The notes beneath the pieces were generated by a model. The model did not search any database, was not told the origin of the DNA, and saw only the letters and a list, made by a program, of their open reading frames with translations. From an uncultured Collinsella sp. (lineage in GTDB: Bacteria > Actinomycetota > Coriobacteriia > Coriobacteriales > Coriobacteriaceae), in assembly GCA_900541245.1 (NCBI GenBank), contig UQIS01000024.1, positions 1 through 39,765 on the forward strand: 39,765 bases of DNA, written 5' to 3'. This document shows, piece by piece, positions 17,295 through 25,854 of the stretch (the first letter of the stretch is position 1; every line of letters starts with the position of its first letter). Made by a program: the position numbers and the translations under genes.

Positions 17295-18593
17295 ATGGCA
17301 CCAGCTTTGTCCGATTTTCAACCGCAACCAGCGCCCAAGGCTACCGCAGCGGCGCAGGCCGCTATCGGTGACGGTCTTGTTGCAGAAGCTCAGACTTTTG
17401 CAGACGAGCTTGCTGTGTGTCGACACGATCTACACCAGATGCCCGAGCTGGGTAACAACCTTCCGCAGACGTCCGCCTTTATCCAGGTGCGTCTGGACGA
17501 GATGGATATTCCCTATGCCGTGCTTGTTGACGGCTCCTGTGTCGTTGGCCTTATCGGTGCCGGCGCGGCAGCTGCTGCTCGGGGTAACGGTACGTGCACG
17601 GACAAGCAGGCCGGTACGGTCATCATGCTCCGCGGCGACATGGATGCCCTGCCCGTTGCCGAGGAATCCGGCGAGCCCTTTGCATCCACCAACGGCTGCA
17701 TGCATGCTTGCGGTCACGATATGCACGCGACGGCGCTGCTTGGTGCGGCGCGCCTGCTCAAGGCCCGCGAGGCCGAGCTTGTCGACGCCAATGCCACCGT
17801 CAAGCTGCTGTTCCAGCCGGGCGAGGAAACCTTTGAGGGGGCTCGCGCTGCCATCGCCGACGGCTTGCTCGAGAACCCGCGTCCCCAGGCGGCTTTTGCC
17901 ATGCACGTTAACAGCCAGTCGCCGCTCGGATTGGTGCTCTACGGGAGCCCGGCGCTTTCGGGCGTGTACGGTTTCCGCATCACGCTGCAGGGCAAGGGCG
18001 GCCATGGCTCGAGCCCCGAGATCTGCATCGACCCCATCACGGCCGGCGTCCATGTGCACCTGGCGCTTCAGGAGCTCATCGCTCGCGAAGTGCCGGCGGC
18101 CAAGGAGGTCGCACTGACTGTTGGTAAGTTCGCCGGCGGTCAGGCCGCAAATGTCATCCCCGACACTTGTGTGCTCGAGGGAACGCTGCGCGGCTTTGAC
18201 GTCGAGCTCATGGAGCACCTCAAGACCCGCATCGCGGAGGTCGTCAAAGGTGTTGCCACGACCTATCGTACGCCGGCCACCATCGAGACGCTCTCGGATG
18301 TTCCCCCGCTCGTGCTCGATGACGACATGACCCAGGCTTCGCTTGGCTATGTGGGCGCGACGCTGCCCAAGGCCGCCTTCCTGCCGCTGTTCCACGCCAT
18401 GGCGAGCGAGGACTTTGCGCTTATCTCAAGCGAGATTCCGAGCGCGTACTTTACGATCGGCGCCGCTGTGACCGATACGGATGAGCATTTTGCCCAGCAC
18501 CATCCCAAGGCACGCTTTAGCGATGCCGAGCTGCCACTTGGCGCCGCGGCTTATGCGGCAGTCGCTTTGGGCTATATCGCCGACCACCGGTAG
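17295..18593 (+). CDS. M20-family amidohydrolase (HipO-like)
   Basis: Zinc-dependent amidohydrolase or carboxypeptidase of 432 aa, M20D type, which includes hippurate and N-acetyl-amino-acid hydrolases. Metal-binding and catalytic motifs: LRGDMDALP, the HACGHDMH block, QPGEE, MHVNS and a late HAMASEDFA. The dimerisation domain lies between about residues 225 and 335. ATG 17295 is chosen because GGAGGG lies 6 nt upstream; an upstream in-frame ATG at 17241 has no such site. The protein has about 40 more N-terminal residues than many relatives. A transporter gene follows 39 nt downstream, suggesting an uptake-plus-hydrolysis pair, although that transporter is broken here. Confidence 0.88.
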   Translation: MAPALSDFQPQPAPKATAAAQAAIGDGLVAEAQTFADELAVCRHDLHQMPELGNNLPQTSAFIQVRLDEMDIPYAVLVDGSCVVGLIGAGAAAAARGNGTCTDKQAGTVIMLRGDMDALPVAEESGEPFASTNGCMHACGHDMHATALLGAARLLKAREAELVDANATVKLLFQPGEETFEGARAAIADGLLENPRPQAAFAMHVNSQSPLGLVLYGSPALSGVYGFRITLQGKGGHGSSPEICIDPITAGVHVHLALQELIAREVPAAKEVALTVGKFAGGQAANVIPDTCVLEGTLRGFDVELMEHLKTRIAEVVKGVATTYRTPATIETLSDVPPLVLDDDMTQASLGYVGATLPKAAFLPLFHAMASEDFALISSEIPSAYFTIGAAVTDTDEHFAQHHPKARFSDAELPLGAAAYAAVALGYIADHR

Positions 18594-18632
18594 CACCCAA
18601 TCTTGCTACTCGTTTGTTTAAAAAGGAGCAGT

Positions 18633-19419
18633 ATGTCCCAGCAGCGTAAGTTCTTCCCCGGCTGGCTCGTGGTGGCTTCCGGCTTTGTCATCATGGCCAC
18701 GTGCTACACGATTTTCGTTAACTGCATGAGCCTGTTTCAGCCGCTCGTCGTCAGCGACCTGGGCATCACGCTTGCGCAGTACAACATCTCCAACGCCATC
18801 TCCACCGTGGTGAGCGTTATCGGCTCACTTGTGATCGGTCATGTTGCCGATAAAGTAAGCGGTCGCGTTTTGGGCTCCCTCACTGTAATCGCCACCTCTG
18901 CCGTTCTTGCCAGCATGAGCTTTGTCGGTGAGCTGTGGCAGGTCTACGTGCTCTTTGCCGTCTCGGGCTGCTTTGCCGTCGCCTCGACCCGACTACTTAT
19001 TAGCCTTGTGACCGCCAACTGGTTTACGGCCAAGCGAGGCCTTGCCATTTCCATCGCACTTTCAGGCACGGGCTTTGGCGGCGCTATTCTGTCTCCCATC
19101 GTGAGCTCGCTTATCGTGAGCGTTGGCTGGCGTTCCGCCTTCTTAGTGCTCGCGGCTATCTGCATGGTGGCGGCACTGCCCAGCCGCGTCCAAGCAGTTT
19201 GGCATGGCCGACCTCGGCAAGGTCACGGGCACCATTACCTCGCTTGAGATGGTCGGCGGCACCGTGGGCGCCATCGTTTCGGGTGTGCTGTCCGATGCCA
19301 CGGGCTCTTTTGCGAGCACCTGGATTGTCTGCTTGGTGTGCTCGGTGGCTATGTTGGTGTTTCTGCTGGCGTCTGAGCCCATCGCCGCCAAGCTGCGTGC
19401 AAGCGTGGCGGGGGAGTAG
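18633..19419 (+). pseudogene. MFS transporter with internal deletion and frameshift
   Basis: The N-terminal half begins at ATG 18633 (AAAAAGGAGC Shine-Dalgarno) and reads as six TM helices of an MFS permease (FFPGWLVVASGFVIMA to LVLAAICMVAALP, about 187 aa). At about 19190 it shifts frame. The other frame supplies SKQFGMADLGKVTGTITSLE and the last two to three TM helices, ending at TAG 19419. Around 130-150 residues covering TM7 to about TM9 or TM10 are missing relative to a normal 400-aa MFS protein. A deletion whose length is not a multiple of three fits best. It follows the M20 gene in the same orientation. The truncated product should not transport. Confidence 0.8.
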
Positions 19420-19528
19420 ACGTCCGTCGCTCTTTTCTGTTTGCCCCGTTCTGTTTGTGGCCGCCCTGGAAGCCGAATGGATGCTCGTACCATCATTCGG
19501 TTTCCAAGGCGGTCACGGGCCTACGAAA

Positions 19529-19592
19529 TGACCCGTTTTCCTCCGTCCCCAAGGGATCACGTGATCCGAAGGGGACGGAGGAAAACGGGTCA
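19529..19592. repeat. 64-bp palindrome with 22-bp perfect arms
   Basis: The arm 19529-19550 (starts TGACCCGTTTTCC) is the exact reverse complement of 19571-19592. The centre contains a second perfect palindrome, GGATCACGTGATCC (19554-19567), set off by short mismatches. There is no T-run on either side, so it is not an ordinary terminator. It lies between the broken MFS gene and hisS. Confidence 0.8.
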
Positions 19593-19600
19593 CAAACAGC

Positions 19601-19656
19601 GGCGGCGCATCTGGCCGAACGAGTCCCCATACCCTCGTTCGGTCAGACGCGCCGCC
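19601..19656. repeat. Second inverted repeat before hisS
   Basis: The arm 19601-19623 (ends GGCCGAACGAG) pairs with 19634-19656 (starts CTCGTTCGGT) with two mismatches in 23 bp and a 10-nt loop. It begins 8 nt after the previous palindrome and ends 20 nt before a TATAAT hexamer (19676-19681) that is the likely hisS -10; no convincing -35 is seen. Together the two repeats fill most of the 304-bp gap at 19420-19723. Confidence 0.7.
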
Positions 19657-19723
19657 GCGTTGCTGCTTTGTGCCGTATAATGTCTACTATCTATGACGCG
19701 ATACAAAAGAAAGGTGTTTGCCC

Positions 19724-21037
19724 ATGCAGGCACAGAAGGCGGAGGGAACCCGCGACCTTATCGGCGCCGAGATGCGCGCCTGGCAAAAGATGCAGCAGAT
19801 TGCGGCCGGCGTATTCGAGCCGTTTGGCTTTAAGCCCATCGAGACGCCCGCGATCGAGCAGGTGGACGTGTTTGTCCACGGCATCGGCCAGTCGACCGAC
19901 GTCGTGCGCAAGGAGATGTTCCGCGTGTTTAGCGGCGCCAACCTGGAGCGCGTCTTTACCGAAGGCACCGATACCAAGCTCAAGCCTAAGCAGCGTCTGG
20001 CCCTTCGTCCCGAGGGCACGGCCGGTGTGGTGCGCGCCGTCGTGGAGAACAACCTGGTGCCCCAGGGCTCCACGCCGTTTAAGGCTTACTACGCCGAGGC
20101 CATGTTCCGCGGCGAGCGTCCCCAGAAGGGCCGCCTGCGCCAGTTCCATCAGGTGGGCATCGAGTGGCTCGGCGCTCCCGATCCGGCGGCAGACGCCGAG
20201 TGCATCATCATGCTCATGGAGTTCTACAAGCGTCTGGGCTTCGATCTTTCCAAGCTCCGTCTGCTCATTAACTCGATGGGCGATCCCCAGTGCCGTCCGG
20301 CCTATCGCGAGCAGGTTAAGCAGTTCATTCTCGACCACGCCGACGAGATGTGCGACGAGTGCCGCGAGCGCGCCGAGCTTAACCCGCTGCGCGCCTTCGA
20401 CTGCAAGAACGGCCATTGCCGCGAGATCATGGCCGAGGCTCCGCTGATGGGTGACAACCTGTGCGACGAGTGCCGCGAGCACTACGAGCAGGTCAAGCGC
20501 TATCTGGATGCCGCCGGTATCGAGTATGTCGAGGATCCCACCCTGGTGCGCGGCCTGGACTACTACACCCGTACCGTCTTTGAGGTCGAGGCTCCCGGCG
20601 CCGGTGTCGGCTCCATCGGTGGCGGCGGTCGCTATGACGGCTTGGTCGAGCTCGAGGGCGGCAAACCCACGGCAGGCGTTGGCTTTGCCGTCGGCTTTGA
20701 GCGCGCCCTGCTGGCCCTACAGGCCTTTGGCAGCGACCTGGGTGCCGAGGAGGTCCCGTGCGTCTACGTTGCTAACGCCGGCAAGGAGCTGCGTCAGAAC
20801 GTCTTTACCATTACGCAGCAGCTTCGCGCCGCAGGCATCGTGACCGAGGCCGACTATCAGGGTCGTTCGCTCAAGGCCCAGTTTAAGCAGGCCGATAAGG
20901 TGGGCGCCAAGCTCATCCTGGTCCTGGGTGGCGACGAGCTTGCCGCCGGCAAGGTCAAAGTGCGCGACATGGAGAGCCATGACGAGGTTCTCGTCGATCT
21001 GGCCAACGTGGTCGAGGCAGTTCGCGAGCGCCTGTAG
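19724..21037 (+). CDS. hisS: Histidyl-tRNA synthetase
   Basis: Class II aminoacyl-tRNA synthetase of 437 aa that charges tRNA-His. It shows motif 2 FRGERPQKGRLRQFHQVG, the histidine-binding block LVRGLDYYTRTVFE, motif 3 GVGFAVGFERAL and a C-terminal anticodon-binding domain (about residues 335-430). The insertion domain carries paired cysteines (CDECRER, DCKNGHC, CDECREH), as is common in bacterial enzymes of this subtype. ATG 19724 is preferred over TTG 19718 because GAAAGGTG lies 7 nt upstream. No T-box leader is visible. The transcript probably ends at the 15-bp hairpin at 21095. Confidence 0.96.
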   Translation: MQAQKAEGTRDLIGAEMRAWQKMQQIAAGVFEPFGFKPIETPAIEQVDVFVHGIGQSTDVVRKEMFRVFSGANLERVFTEGTDTKLKPKQRLALRPEGTAGVVRAVVENNLVPQGSTPFKAYYAEAMFRGERPQKGRLRQFHQVGIEWLGAPDPAADAECIIMLMEFYKRLGFDLSKLRLLINSMGDPQCRPAYREQVKQFILDHADEMCDECRERAELNPLRAFDCKNGHCREIMAEAPLMGDNLCDECREHYEQVKRYLDAAGIEYVEDPTLVRGLDYYTRTVFEVEAPGAGVGSIGGGGRYDGLVELEGGKPTAGVGFAVGFERALLALQAFGSDLGAEEVPCVYVANAGKELRQNVFTITQQLRAAGIVTEADYQGRSLKAQFKQADKVGAKLILVLGGDELAAGKVKVRDMESHDEVLVDLANVVEAVRERL

Positions 21038-21094
21038 CGCATCATTTTGAACTGCGGGTCCGCCAATACGTCCCGCTCGCGGCGAACGATTGTT

Positions 21095-21134
21095 ACGGGG
21101 GTGTTTCGCTTTTATGCGGAATGCCCCCGTTTAC
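21095..21134 (+). terminator. Terminator hairpin after hisS
   Basis: ACGGGGGTGTTTCGC (21095-21109) and GCGGAATGCCCCCGT (21116-21130) pair over all 15 positions if three G-U pairs are allowed, with a 6-nt loop. The trailing T-run is short (TTT), so termination may be partial. Confidence 0.6.
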
Positions 21135-21187
21135 GTATGCCGTCCACCGAGAAATACGACCATTTAGAGCAAAAACCCTTGCAATGC

Positions 21188-21250
21188 AGAAAATACTTTT
21201 GTGTGGTAAAGCGCAATCAGTGTCGAAAGTATTTCTCAAGCGCCTATAAT
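21188..21250 (+). promoter_or_regulatory. ppc promoter with flanking inverted repeat
   Basis: TATAAT at 21245-21250 is a consensus -10; the -35 region is poor. AGAAAATACTTTTG (21188-21201) and CGAAAGTATTTCTC (21224-21237) are inverted copies at 12 of 14 positions, 22 nt apart. The right arm lies between the -35 and -10 positions, as for a repressor operator. Confidence 0.5.
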
Positions 21251-21282
21251 GAATACCGCATGTTACGTGCATAGAAGGAGGA

Positions 21283-24108
21283 ATGGGAGGAAACGTGGCT
21301 GAGAACCTAAGCAACCAGTCTGTACCCGAAGCCGCGGCGCGCGTCGCTGCCGTGGTCAACCGCCTCGTTAACCGAATCGGCTCGAATGCCGAGTCCAGGG
21401 AGCGTCTCGCCGAGATCGAGATCCCCGAGGAGCTGCGCGATAATCTGGCGCTGTTCCTGCGCCTGGAACGTCGTGTGCTTAGCGAGTATGATCCCGAGAT
21501 CGCGGACCTGTTCGACAAGATTTTGACAGCCGAGATTGTGGCCAATGCTGGCAACCCCGGTAGTCGCGCTGCCGACGAGTCCGTTGACGAGCAGGGCGTG
21601 CCCACTGCCGACGAGCCCACCGCCGTGGCGTTTCGCGAAGTCGTCGATCTGATTGATAGCCTGCCGCTTGATAAGCAGCAGGTCATCGTTCGCGCCTTTA
21701 CGAGCTTCTTCCACTTGGCAAACTTGTCGGAGGAGAACTACCGTGTGGCGCAGCTGCGCGAGCGCGAGGCCGGCGCATCGACCGATACCGAGGTCGATCC
21801 CGCCAACGAACTCACCGTCGCCTATCACCAGTTGGTAAACGAGATGGGTGTCGAGGGCGCCAACGAGCTGCTCGGCAAGCTCGAGTTCCACCCTGTCTTT
21901 ACCGCACATCCCACCGAGGCCCGTCGTAAGGCCGTCGAGGGCAAGATTCGCCGTATCTCCAACCTGTTGGAGGAGCGTCCGCGTCTGGGCGGCTCCGACT
22001 TGGTGGAGAACGAGCGCCATATGCTGCAGGAGATCGACGCCCTGGTGCGTACGAGCCCCATCGCGCTCAAGAAGCCCACGCCGGTCGAGGAAGCCGATAC
22101 CATCATCGACATCTTCGATAACACGCTGTTCGACGTTATCCCCGTCATCTACCGTCGTTTTGACGACTGGGTGCTGGGCGACAAGGCCGGCACCGTGCCG
22201 CCGCTGTGCCCGGCGTTCTTCCATCCCGGCAGCTGGATCGGCTCCGACCGCGACGGCAACCCCAATGTCACCGCCAAGGTGAGCCGCGAAGTCGCCGCCA
22301 AGTACTTCACCCACATGGTGCTCAAACTCGAGGACAAATGCCGCCGCATCGGCCGCAACCTCACGCTCGAGGCCACCTACAGCAAGCCTTCTGCCGAGCT
22401 CATTAACCTGTGGAACCATCAGGTCGAGATGATCCCTCGGTACACGGCCCGCGCCGAGCTGATCTCCGAGCACGAGCCGCATCGCGCCGTCATGCTCGTC
22501 ATGGCCGACCGTCTGAACGCTACCGTGCGTCGCATCACCGACACCATGTACCACAGCGCCGATGAGTTCCTGGATGACCTGCGCGTCGTCCAGCGCTCGC
22601 TAGCCTCCTGCGGTGCCGTCCGTGCTGCCTACGGCCCGGTCCAGACCATCATCTGGCAGGTCGAGTCCTTCGGCTTCCATATGGTCGAGATGGAGTTCCG
22701 TCAGCACTCCGTGGTGCATGCCCGCGCCCTCAAGGATATCCACGAGAACGGTATCCATGGCGATCTGCAGCCCATGACGCGCGAGGTCATCGATACCTTC
22801 CGCGCTATCGGCTCCATCCAAAAGCGCTACGGCAAGAAGATGGCGCACCGCTACATCATCTCGTTCACCAAGAGCGCCCAACATGTGGCCGACGTCTTTG
22901 AGCTTGCCCACCTGTCCTTTGCGCATGAGGAGGATGTCCCCGAGCTCGACGTGATCCCGCTGTTCGAGCAGCTCGAGGACCTCGAGGGCTGCGTCGACGT
23001 GCTCGACCAGATGCTTACGCTGCCCGTGGTACAGAAGCGTCTTGCCCAGACCAACCGCCGCATGGAGGTTATGCTGGGCTATTCCGACTCCTCCAAGGAC
23101 GCCGGTCCTACCACGGCCATGCTCGCGCTGCATTCCGCGCAGGAGCGCATTGCCAAGTGGGCCGAGAAGAACGATATCGACCTGGTGCTCATGCACGGTC
23201 GCGGCGGTGCCGTTGGCCGTGGCGGCGGCCCGGCCAACAAGGCCGTGCTGGCGCAGCCCAAGGGTTCGGTCAACTGCTTCTTTAAGCTCACCGAGCAGGG
23301 CGAGGTCATTTTTGCCCGTTACGGCAACCGCACGCTGGCTCAGCGCCATGTTGAGTCCGTTGCCGCCGCAACGCTTTTGCAGTCGGCCCCGAGTGTCGAG
23401 AAGACCAACACAGAGACCACGCAGAAGTTCTGGGATATGGCCGAGAAGCTTAACGCTGCAAGCCACGAGCGCTATCTGGACCTGCTGAACACCGAGGACT
23501 TTACACCGTGGTTCTCGACCGTGACGCCGCTGACCGAAGTCGGTCTGCTGCCGATCGGCTCGCGTCCCGCTAAGCGCGGCCTGGGCGCCAAGTCGCTCGA
23601 CGACCTGCGTACCATTCCGTGGATCTTCAGCTGGAGCCAGGCACGCATTAACCTGGCCGCCTGGTACGGCCTGGGTACCGCCTGCGAGCAGCTGGGCGAC
23701 CTTGACCAGCTCAAGGCTGCCTACCAGGAGTGGCCGTTCTTCCGCACCTTTATCGACAACATCGAGATGTCGATCGCCAAGACCGATCAGCGCATCGCCA
23801 AGATGTATCTGCACCTGGGTGATCGCCAGGATCTGTCCGAGAAGGTCTTCACCGAGATGCAGCTCACACGTAAGTGGGTCCTTGCCATCGTCGGTGACGA
23901 GTGGCCGCTGCAGCGCCGCCGCGTGCTCGGCTGCGCCGTCCGCGTCCGTAACCCCTATGTCGACGCTCTGTCCATTGCCCAGGTCCGCGCCCTTCGCGAG
24001 GTGCGTATGAACCAGGACGAGATGGCCGAAGAGAAGAAGGCCGAGTACATGAGCCTGATCCTTTCGACTGTGACCGGCGTCTCGGCAGGATTGCAGAACA
24101 CGGGGTAA
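21283..24108 (+). CDS. ppc: Phosphoenolpyruvate carboxylase
   Basis: Cytosolic enzyme that adds bicarbonate to PEP to make oxaloacetate, an anaplerotic step feeding the reductive branch to succinate in fermenters; 941 aa, somewhat longer than the E. coli enzyme. Catalytic blocks are intact: FTAHPTEARR with the essential His, GSDRDGNPNVT, MLGYSDSSKDAG, the HGRGGAVGRGGGP loop, FKLTEQGEV, and the C-terminal QNTG. ATG 21283 has AAGGAGG only about 2 nt upstream, so GTG 21295, with GGGAGG 4 nt before it, is an equally possible start. The N-terminal region has a variable insertion near residues 88-105. A TATAAT promoter with a dyad precedes it. Confidence 0.95.
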   Translation: MGGNVAENLSNQSVPEAAARVAAVVNRLVNRIGSNAESRERLAEIEIPEELRDNLALFLRLERRVLSEYDPEIADLFDKILTAEIVANAGNPGSRAADESVDEQGVPTADEPTAVAFREVVDLIDSLPLDKQQVIVRAFTSFFHLANLSEENYRVAQLREREAGASTDTEVDPANELTVAYHQLVNEMGVEGANELLGKLEFHPVFTAHPTEARRKAVEGKIRRISNLLEERPRLGGSDLVENERHMLQEIDALVRTSPIALKKPTPVEEADTIIDIFDNTLFDVIPVIYRRFDDWVLGDKAGTVPPLCPAFFHPGSWIGSDRDGNPNVTAKVSREVAAKYFTHMVLKLEDKCRRIGRNLTLEATYSKPSAELINLWNHQVEMIPRYTARAELISEHEPHRAVMLVMADRLNATVRRITDTMYHSADEFLDDLRVVQRSLASCGAVRAAYGPVQTIIWQVESFGFHMVEMEFRQHSVVHARALKDIHENGIHGDLQPMTREVIDTFRAIGSIQKRYGKKMAHRYIISFTKSAQHVADVFELAHLSFAHEEDVPELDVIPLFEQLEDLEGCVDVLDQMLTLPVVQKRLAQTNRRMEVMLGYSDSSKDAGPTTAMLALHSAQERIAKWAEKNDIDLVLMHGRGGAVGRGGGPANKAVLAQPKGSVNCFFKLTEQGEVIFARYGNRTLAQRHVESVAAATLLQSAPSVEKTNTETTQKFWDMAEKLNAASHERYLDLLNTEDFTPWFSTVTPLTEVGLLPIGSRPAKRGLGAKSLDDLRTIPWIFSWSQARINLAAWYGLGTACEQLGDLDQLKAAYQEWPFFRTFIDNIEMSIAKTDQRIAKMYLHLGDRQDLSEKVFTEMQLTRKWVLAIVGDEWPLQRRRVLGCAVRVRNPYVDALSIAQVRALREVRMNQDEMAEEKKAEYMSLILSTVTGVSAGLQNTG

Positions 24109-24129
24109 TCGATAGCCCTGTAGTCGTCC

Positions 24130-24256
24130 GGGCCCGCCATTAGTTTACTTTTAGGCACGTCCTCGGACATGCAAGAAGCCCTCGCTGCGCACTTCGTGCG
24201 GCGAGGGCTTCTTGCGTCCTGCGGAATGTGCCTAAAAGTAAACTAATGGCGGGCCC
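24130..24256. repeat. 127-bp palindromic element, family B, copy 1
   Basis: The outer arms 24130-24158 and 24228-24256 are perfect reverse complements over 29 bp. An asymmetric internal loop follows (GTCCTCGGACAT on the left, GTCCTGCGGAAT on the right). The inner stem GCAAGAAGCCCTCGC pairs perfectly with GCGAGGGCTTCTTGC, and the tip is CGCACttcGTGCG. A second copy of exactly the same length lies at 26611-26737 with different but equally self-complementary arms. There is no T-run. It lies between ppc and larA. Confidence 0.92.
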
Positions 24257-24370
24257 TGCGATGTTCGGTCTTCGGCGGATTACTGGCTGGGAAAAGCTGG
24301 CGCGCTTCGCGCGTTTTGGATGGGGTCTATCCCGGTGGCGCATTTGGCGCTTCTCGCCTTACGACTGTAG

Positions 24371-24407
24371 CGGCTGCGGTCCCGTTTGGGGTCGCGGCCG
24401 TTTTGTT
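24371..24407 (+). terminator. Intrinsic terminator upstream of larA
   Basis: CGGCTGCGGTCCC (24371-24383) and GGGGTCGCGGCCG (24388-24400) pair at all 13 positions with three G-U pairs, a 4-nt loop and a TTTTGTT tail. It separates ppc transcription from larA. The remaining 24408-24527 should hold the larA promoter, but no convincing -35/-10 pair stands out. This covers the 419-bp gap together with the palindrome. Confidence 0.7.
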
Positions 24408-24527
24408 GTGGGTCAAATATGAACGTTGTGTTAATGAGTCGGTGGACGGTGGTGTTTTTCGGTGAGCGGCGTATCCTTCCAACGGTTTATCTAGTGTGTC
24501 AGTTGAAAAGGAAGAGGGCGCTCGTCA

Positions 24528-25805
24528 TTGTTCGAATGTGAACTGCCGTTTGACCACAAGACGTTGCATCTGGAGCTCGAGGATAAGAACTTCGCGGGTG
24601 TGATGGAAGGTCATCAAAACGAGTTTAAGACTACAAAATCGCAGGAAGAGCTGGTAGAGGAGTCGCTTGCCAACCCTTATGGCTCGCCTTCGCTCGAGGA
24701 GCTTTGTGCTGGCAAGAAGGATATTGTCATCATTAGCTCCGATCATACGCGTCCCGTTCCCTCGCGTGTGACGATGCCTATTCTGCTGCATCACATCCAT
24801 TCCGCTGCGCCCGAGGCGCGCGTTCGCATTCTGGTTGCTACGGGTATGCATCGTCCGTCGACGCACGAGGAACTCGTCAACAAGTACGGCGAGGAGATCG
24901 TTGCCAACGAGGAAATCGTTATGCACGTCGCGACTGACGACAGCATGATGAAAAAGATTGGCACCCTGCCTTCCGGTGGCGAGTGCATCATCAACAAGAT
25001 TGCCGCCGATTGCGATCTGCTGCTTGCCGAGGGCTTTATTGAGCCGCACTTCTTTGCCGGTTTCTCTGGCAGCCGCAAGTCCGTGCTGCCCGGCATTGCC
25101 AGCTACAAGACCATCATGTACAACCACAACGGTCAGTTTGTGAACGATTCCCATTCGCGTGCCGGCAACCTGTGCCACAACCACGTGAGTGAGGACATGT
25201 TTGCCGCTGCCGAGATGGCTCATCTTGCCTTTGTGCTTAACGTGGTGCTCAACGGCAAGCATGAGGTCATCGGCTCCTTTGCCGGCGACATCCACAAGGC
25301 ACACGAGGCTGGCTGCGAGTTCGTGAAGAGCCTTGCCGGCGTTGAGCCCGTCGAGTGTGAGATTGCCATCACCACCAATGGCGGCTACCCGCTCGACCAG
25401 AACATCTACCAGGCCGTGAAGGGCATGTGCTCTGCCGAGGCTACGCTTCCCGAGGGCGGTGTGATCATCGACGTCGCCGGCTGTGCCGACGGTCACGGTG
25501 GCGAGGGCTTCTATCACAACATCGCCGACAATGATCCGGCAGAGTTTGAGCGCGCCTGCATCGACCGTCCTAAGGACGAGACCCTGCCCGACCAGTGGAC
25601 GAGCCAGATCTTTGCCCGCATCCTGGCGCATCACCCTGTGATCATGGTTACCGATCTGTGCGATCACCAGATGATCAAGGATATGCACATGACGCCGGTC
25701 AACACCCTCGATGAGGCGCTCAAGCTCGCCTTTGAGATGAAGGGTGCCGATGCCAAGGTGGCCGTCATTCCCGATGGCCTGGGCGTTGTCGTCGCTCAGC
25801 ACTAG
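24528..25805 (+). CDS. larA: Lactate racemase, nickel-pincer enzyme LarA
   Basis: Interconverts D- and L-lactate using the nickel-pincer nucleotide cofactor; 425 aa, the usual length. From the TTG start at 24528 the numbering agrees with the Lactobacillus plantarum enzyme as I recall it: R75 in SSDHTRP, H108 in ATGMHRPS, H174 in EPHFFAGF, K184 (the cofactor-bearing Lys) in GSRKSVLPG, and H200 in YNHNG. C-terminal active-site residues lie in GGYPLDQNIYQAVKG. A GGAAGAGGG motif precedes the TTG. The close match makes lactate itself the most likely substrate, although LarA homologues can act on other 2-hydroxyacids. larD follows after 49 nt; larB and larC are on the opposite strand nearby. Confidence 0.95.
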   Translation: MFECELPFDHKTLHLELEDKNFAGVMEGHQNEFKTTKSQEELVEESLANPYGSPSLEELCAGKKDIVIISSDHTRPVPSRVTMPILLHHIHSAAPEARVRILVATGMHRPSTHEELVNKYGEEIVANEEIVMHVATDDSMMKKIGTLPSGGECIINKIAADCDLLLAEGFIEPHFFAGFSGSRKSVLPGIASYKTIMYNHNGQFVNDSHSRAGNLCHNHVSEDMFAAAEMAHLAFVLNVVLNGKHEVIGSFAGDIHKAHEAGCEFVKSLAGVEPVECEIAITTNGGYPLDQNIYQAVKGMCSAEATLPEGGVIIDVAGCADGHGGEGFYHNIADNDPAEFERACIDRPKDETLPDQWTSQIFARILAHHPVIMVTDLCDHQMIKDMHMTPVNTLDEALKLAFEMKGADAKVAVIPDGLGVVVAQH

Positions 25806-25854
25806 TGCGCGGCTCAAACGAATCGTTTATAACCGACAAGAAAGATAAGGTTCT

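Noticed and set aside
24130..24256. Ordinary intrinsic terminator or insertion sequence end
   Set aside because: There is no T-run after the stem, no transposase gene and no visible target duplication; a separate true terminator lies at 24371.
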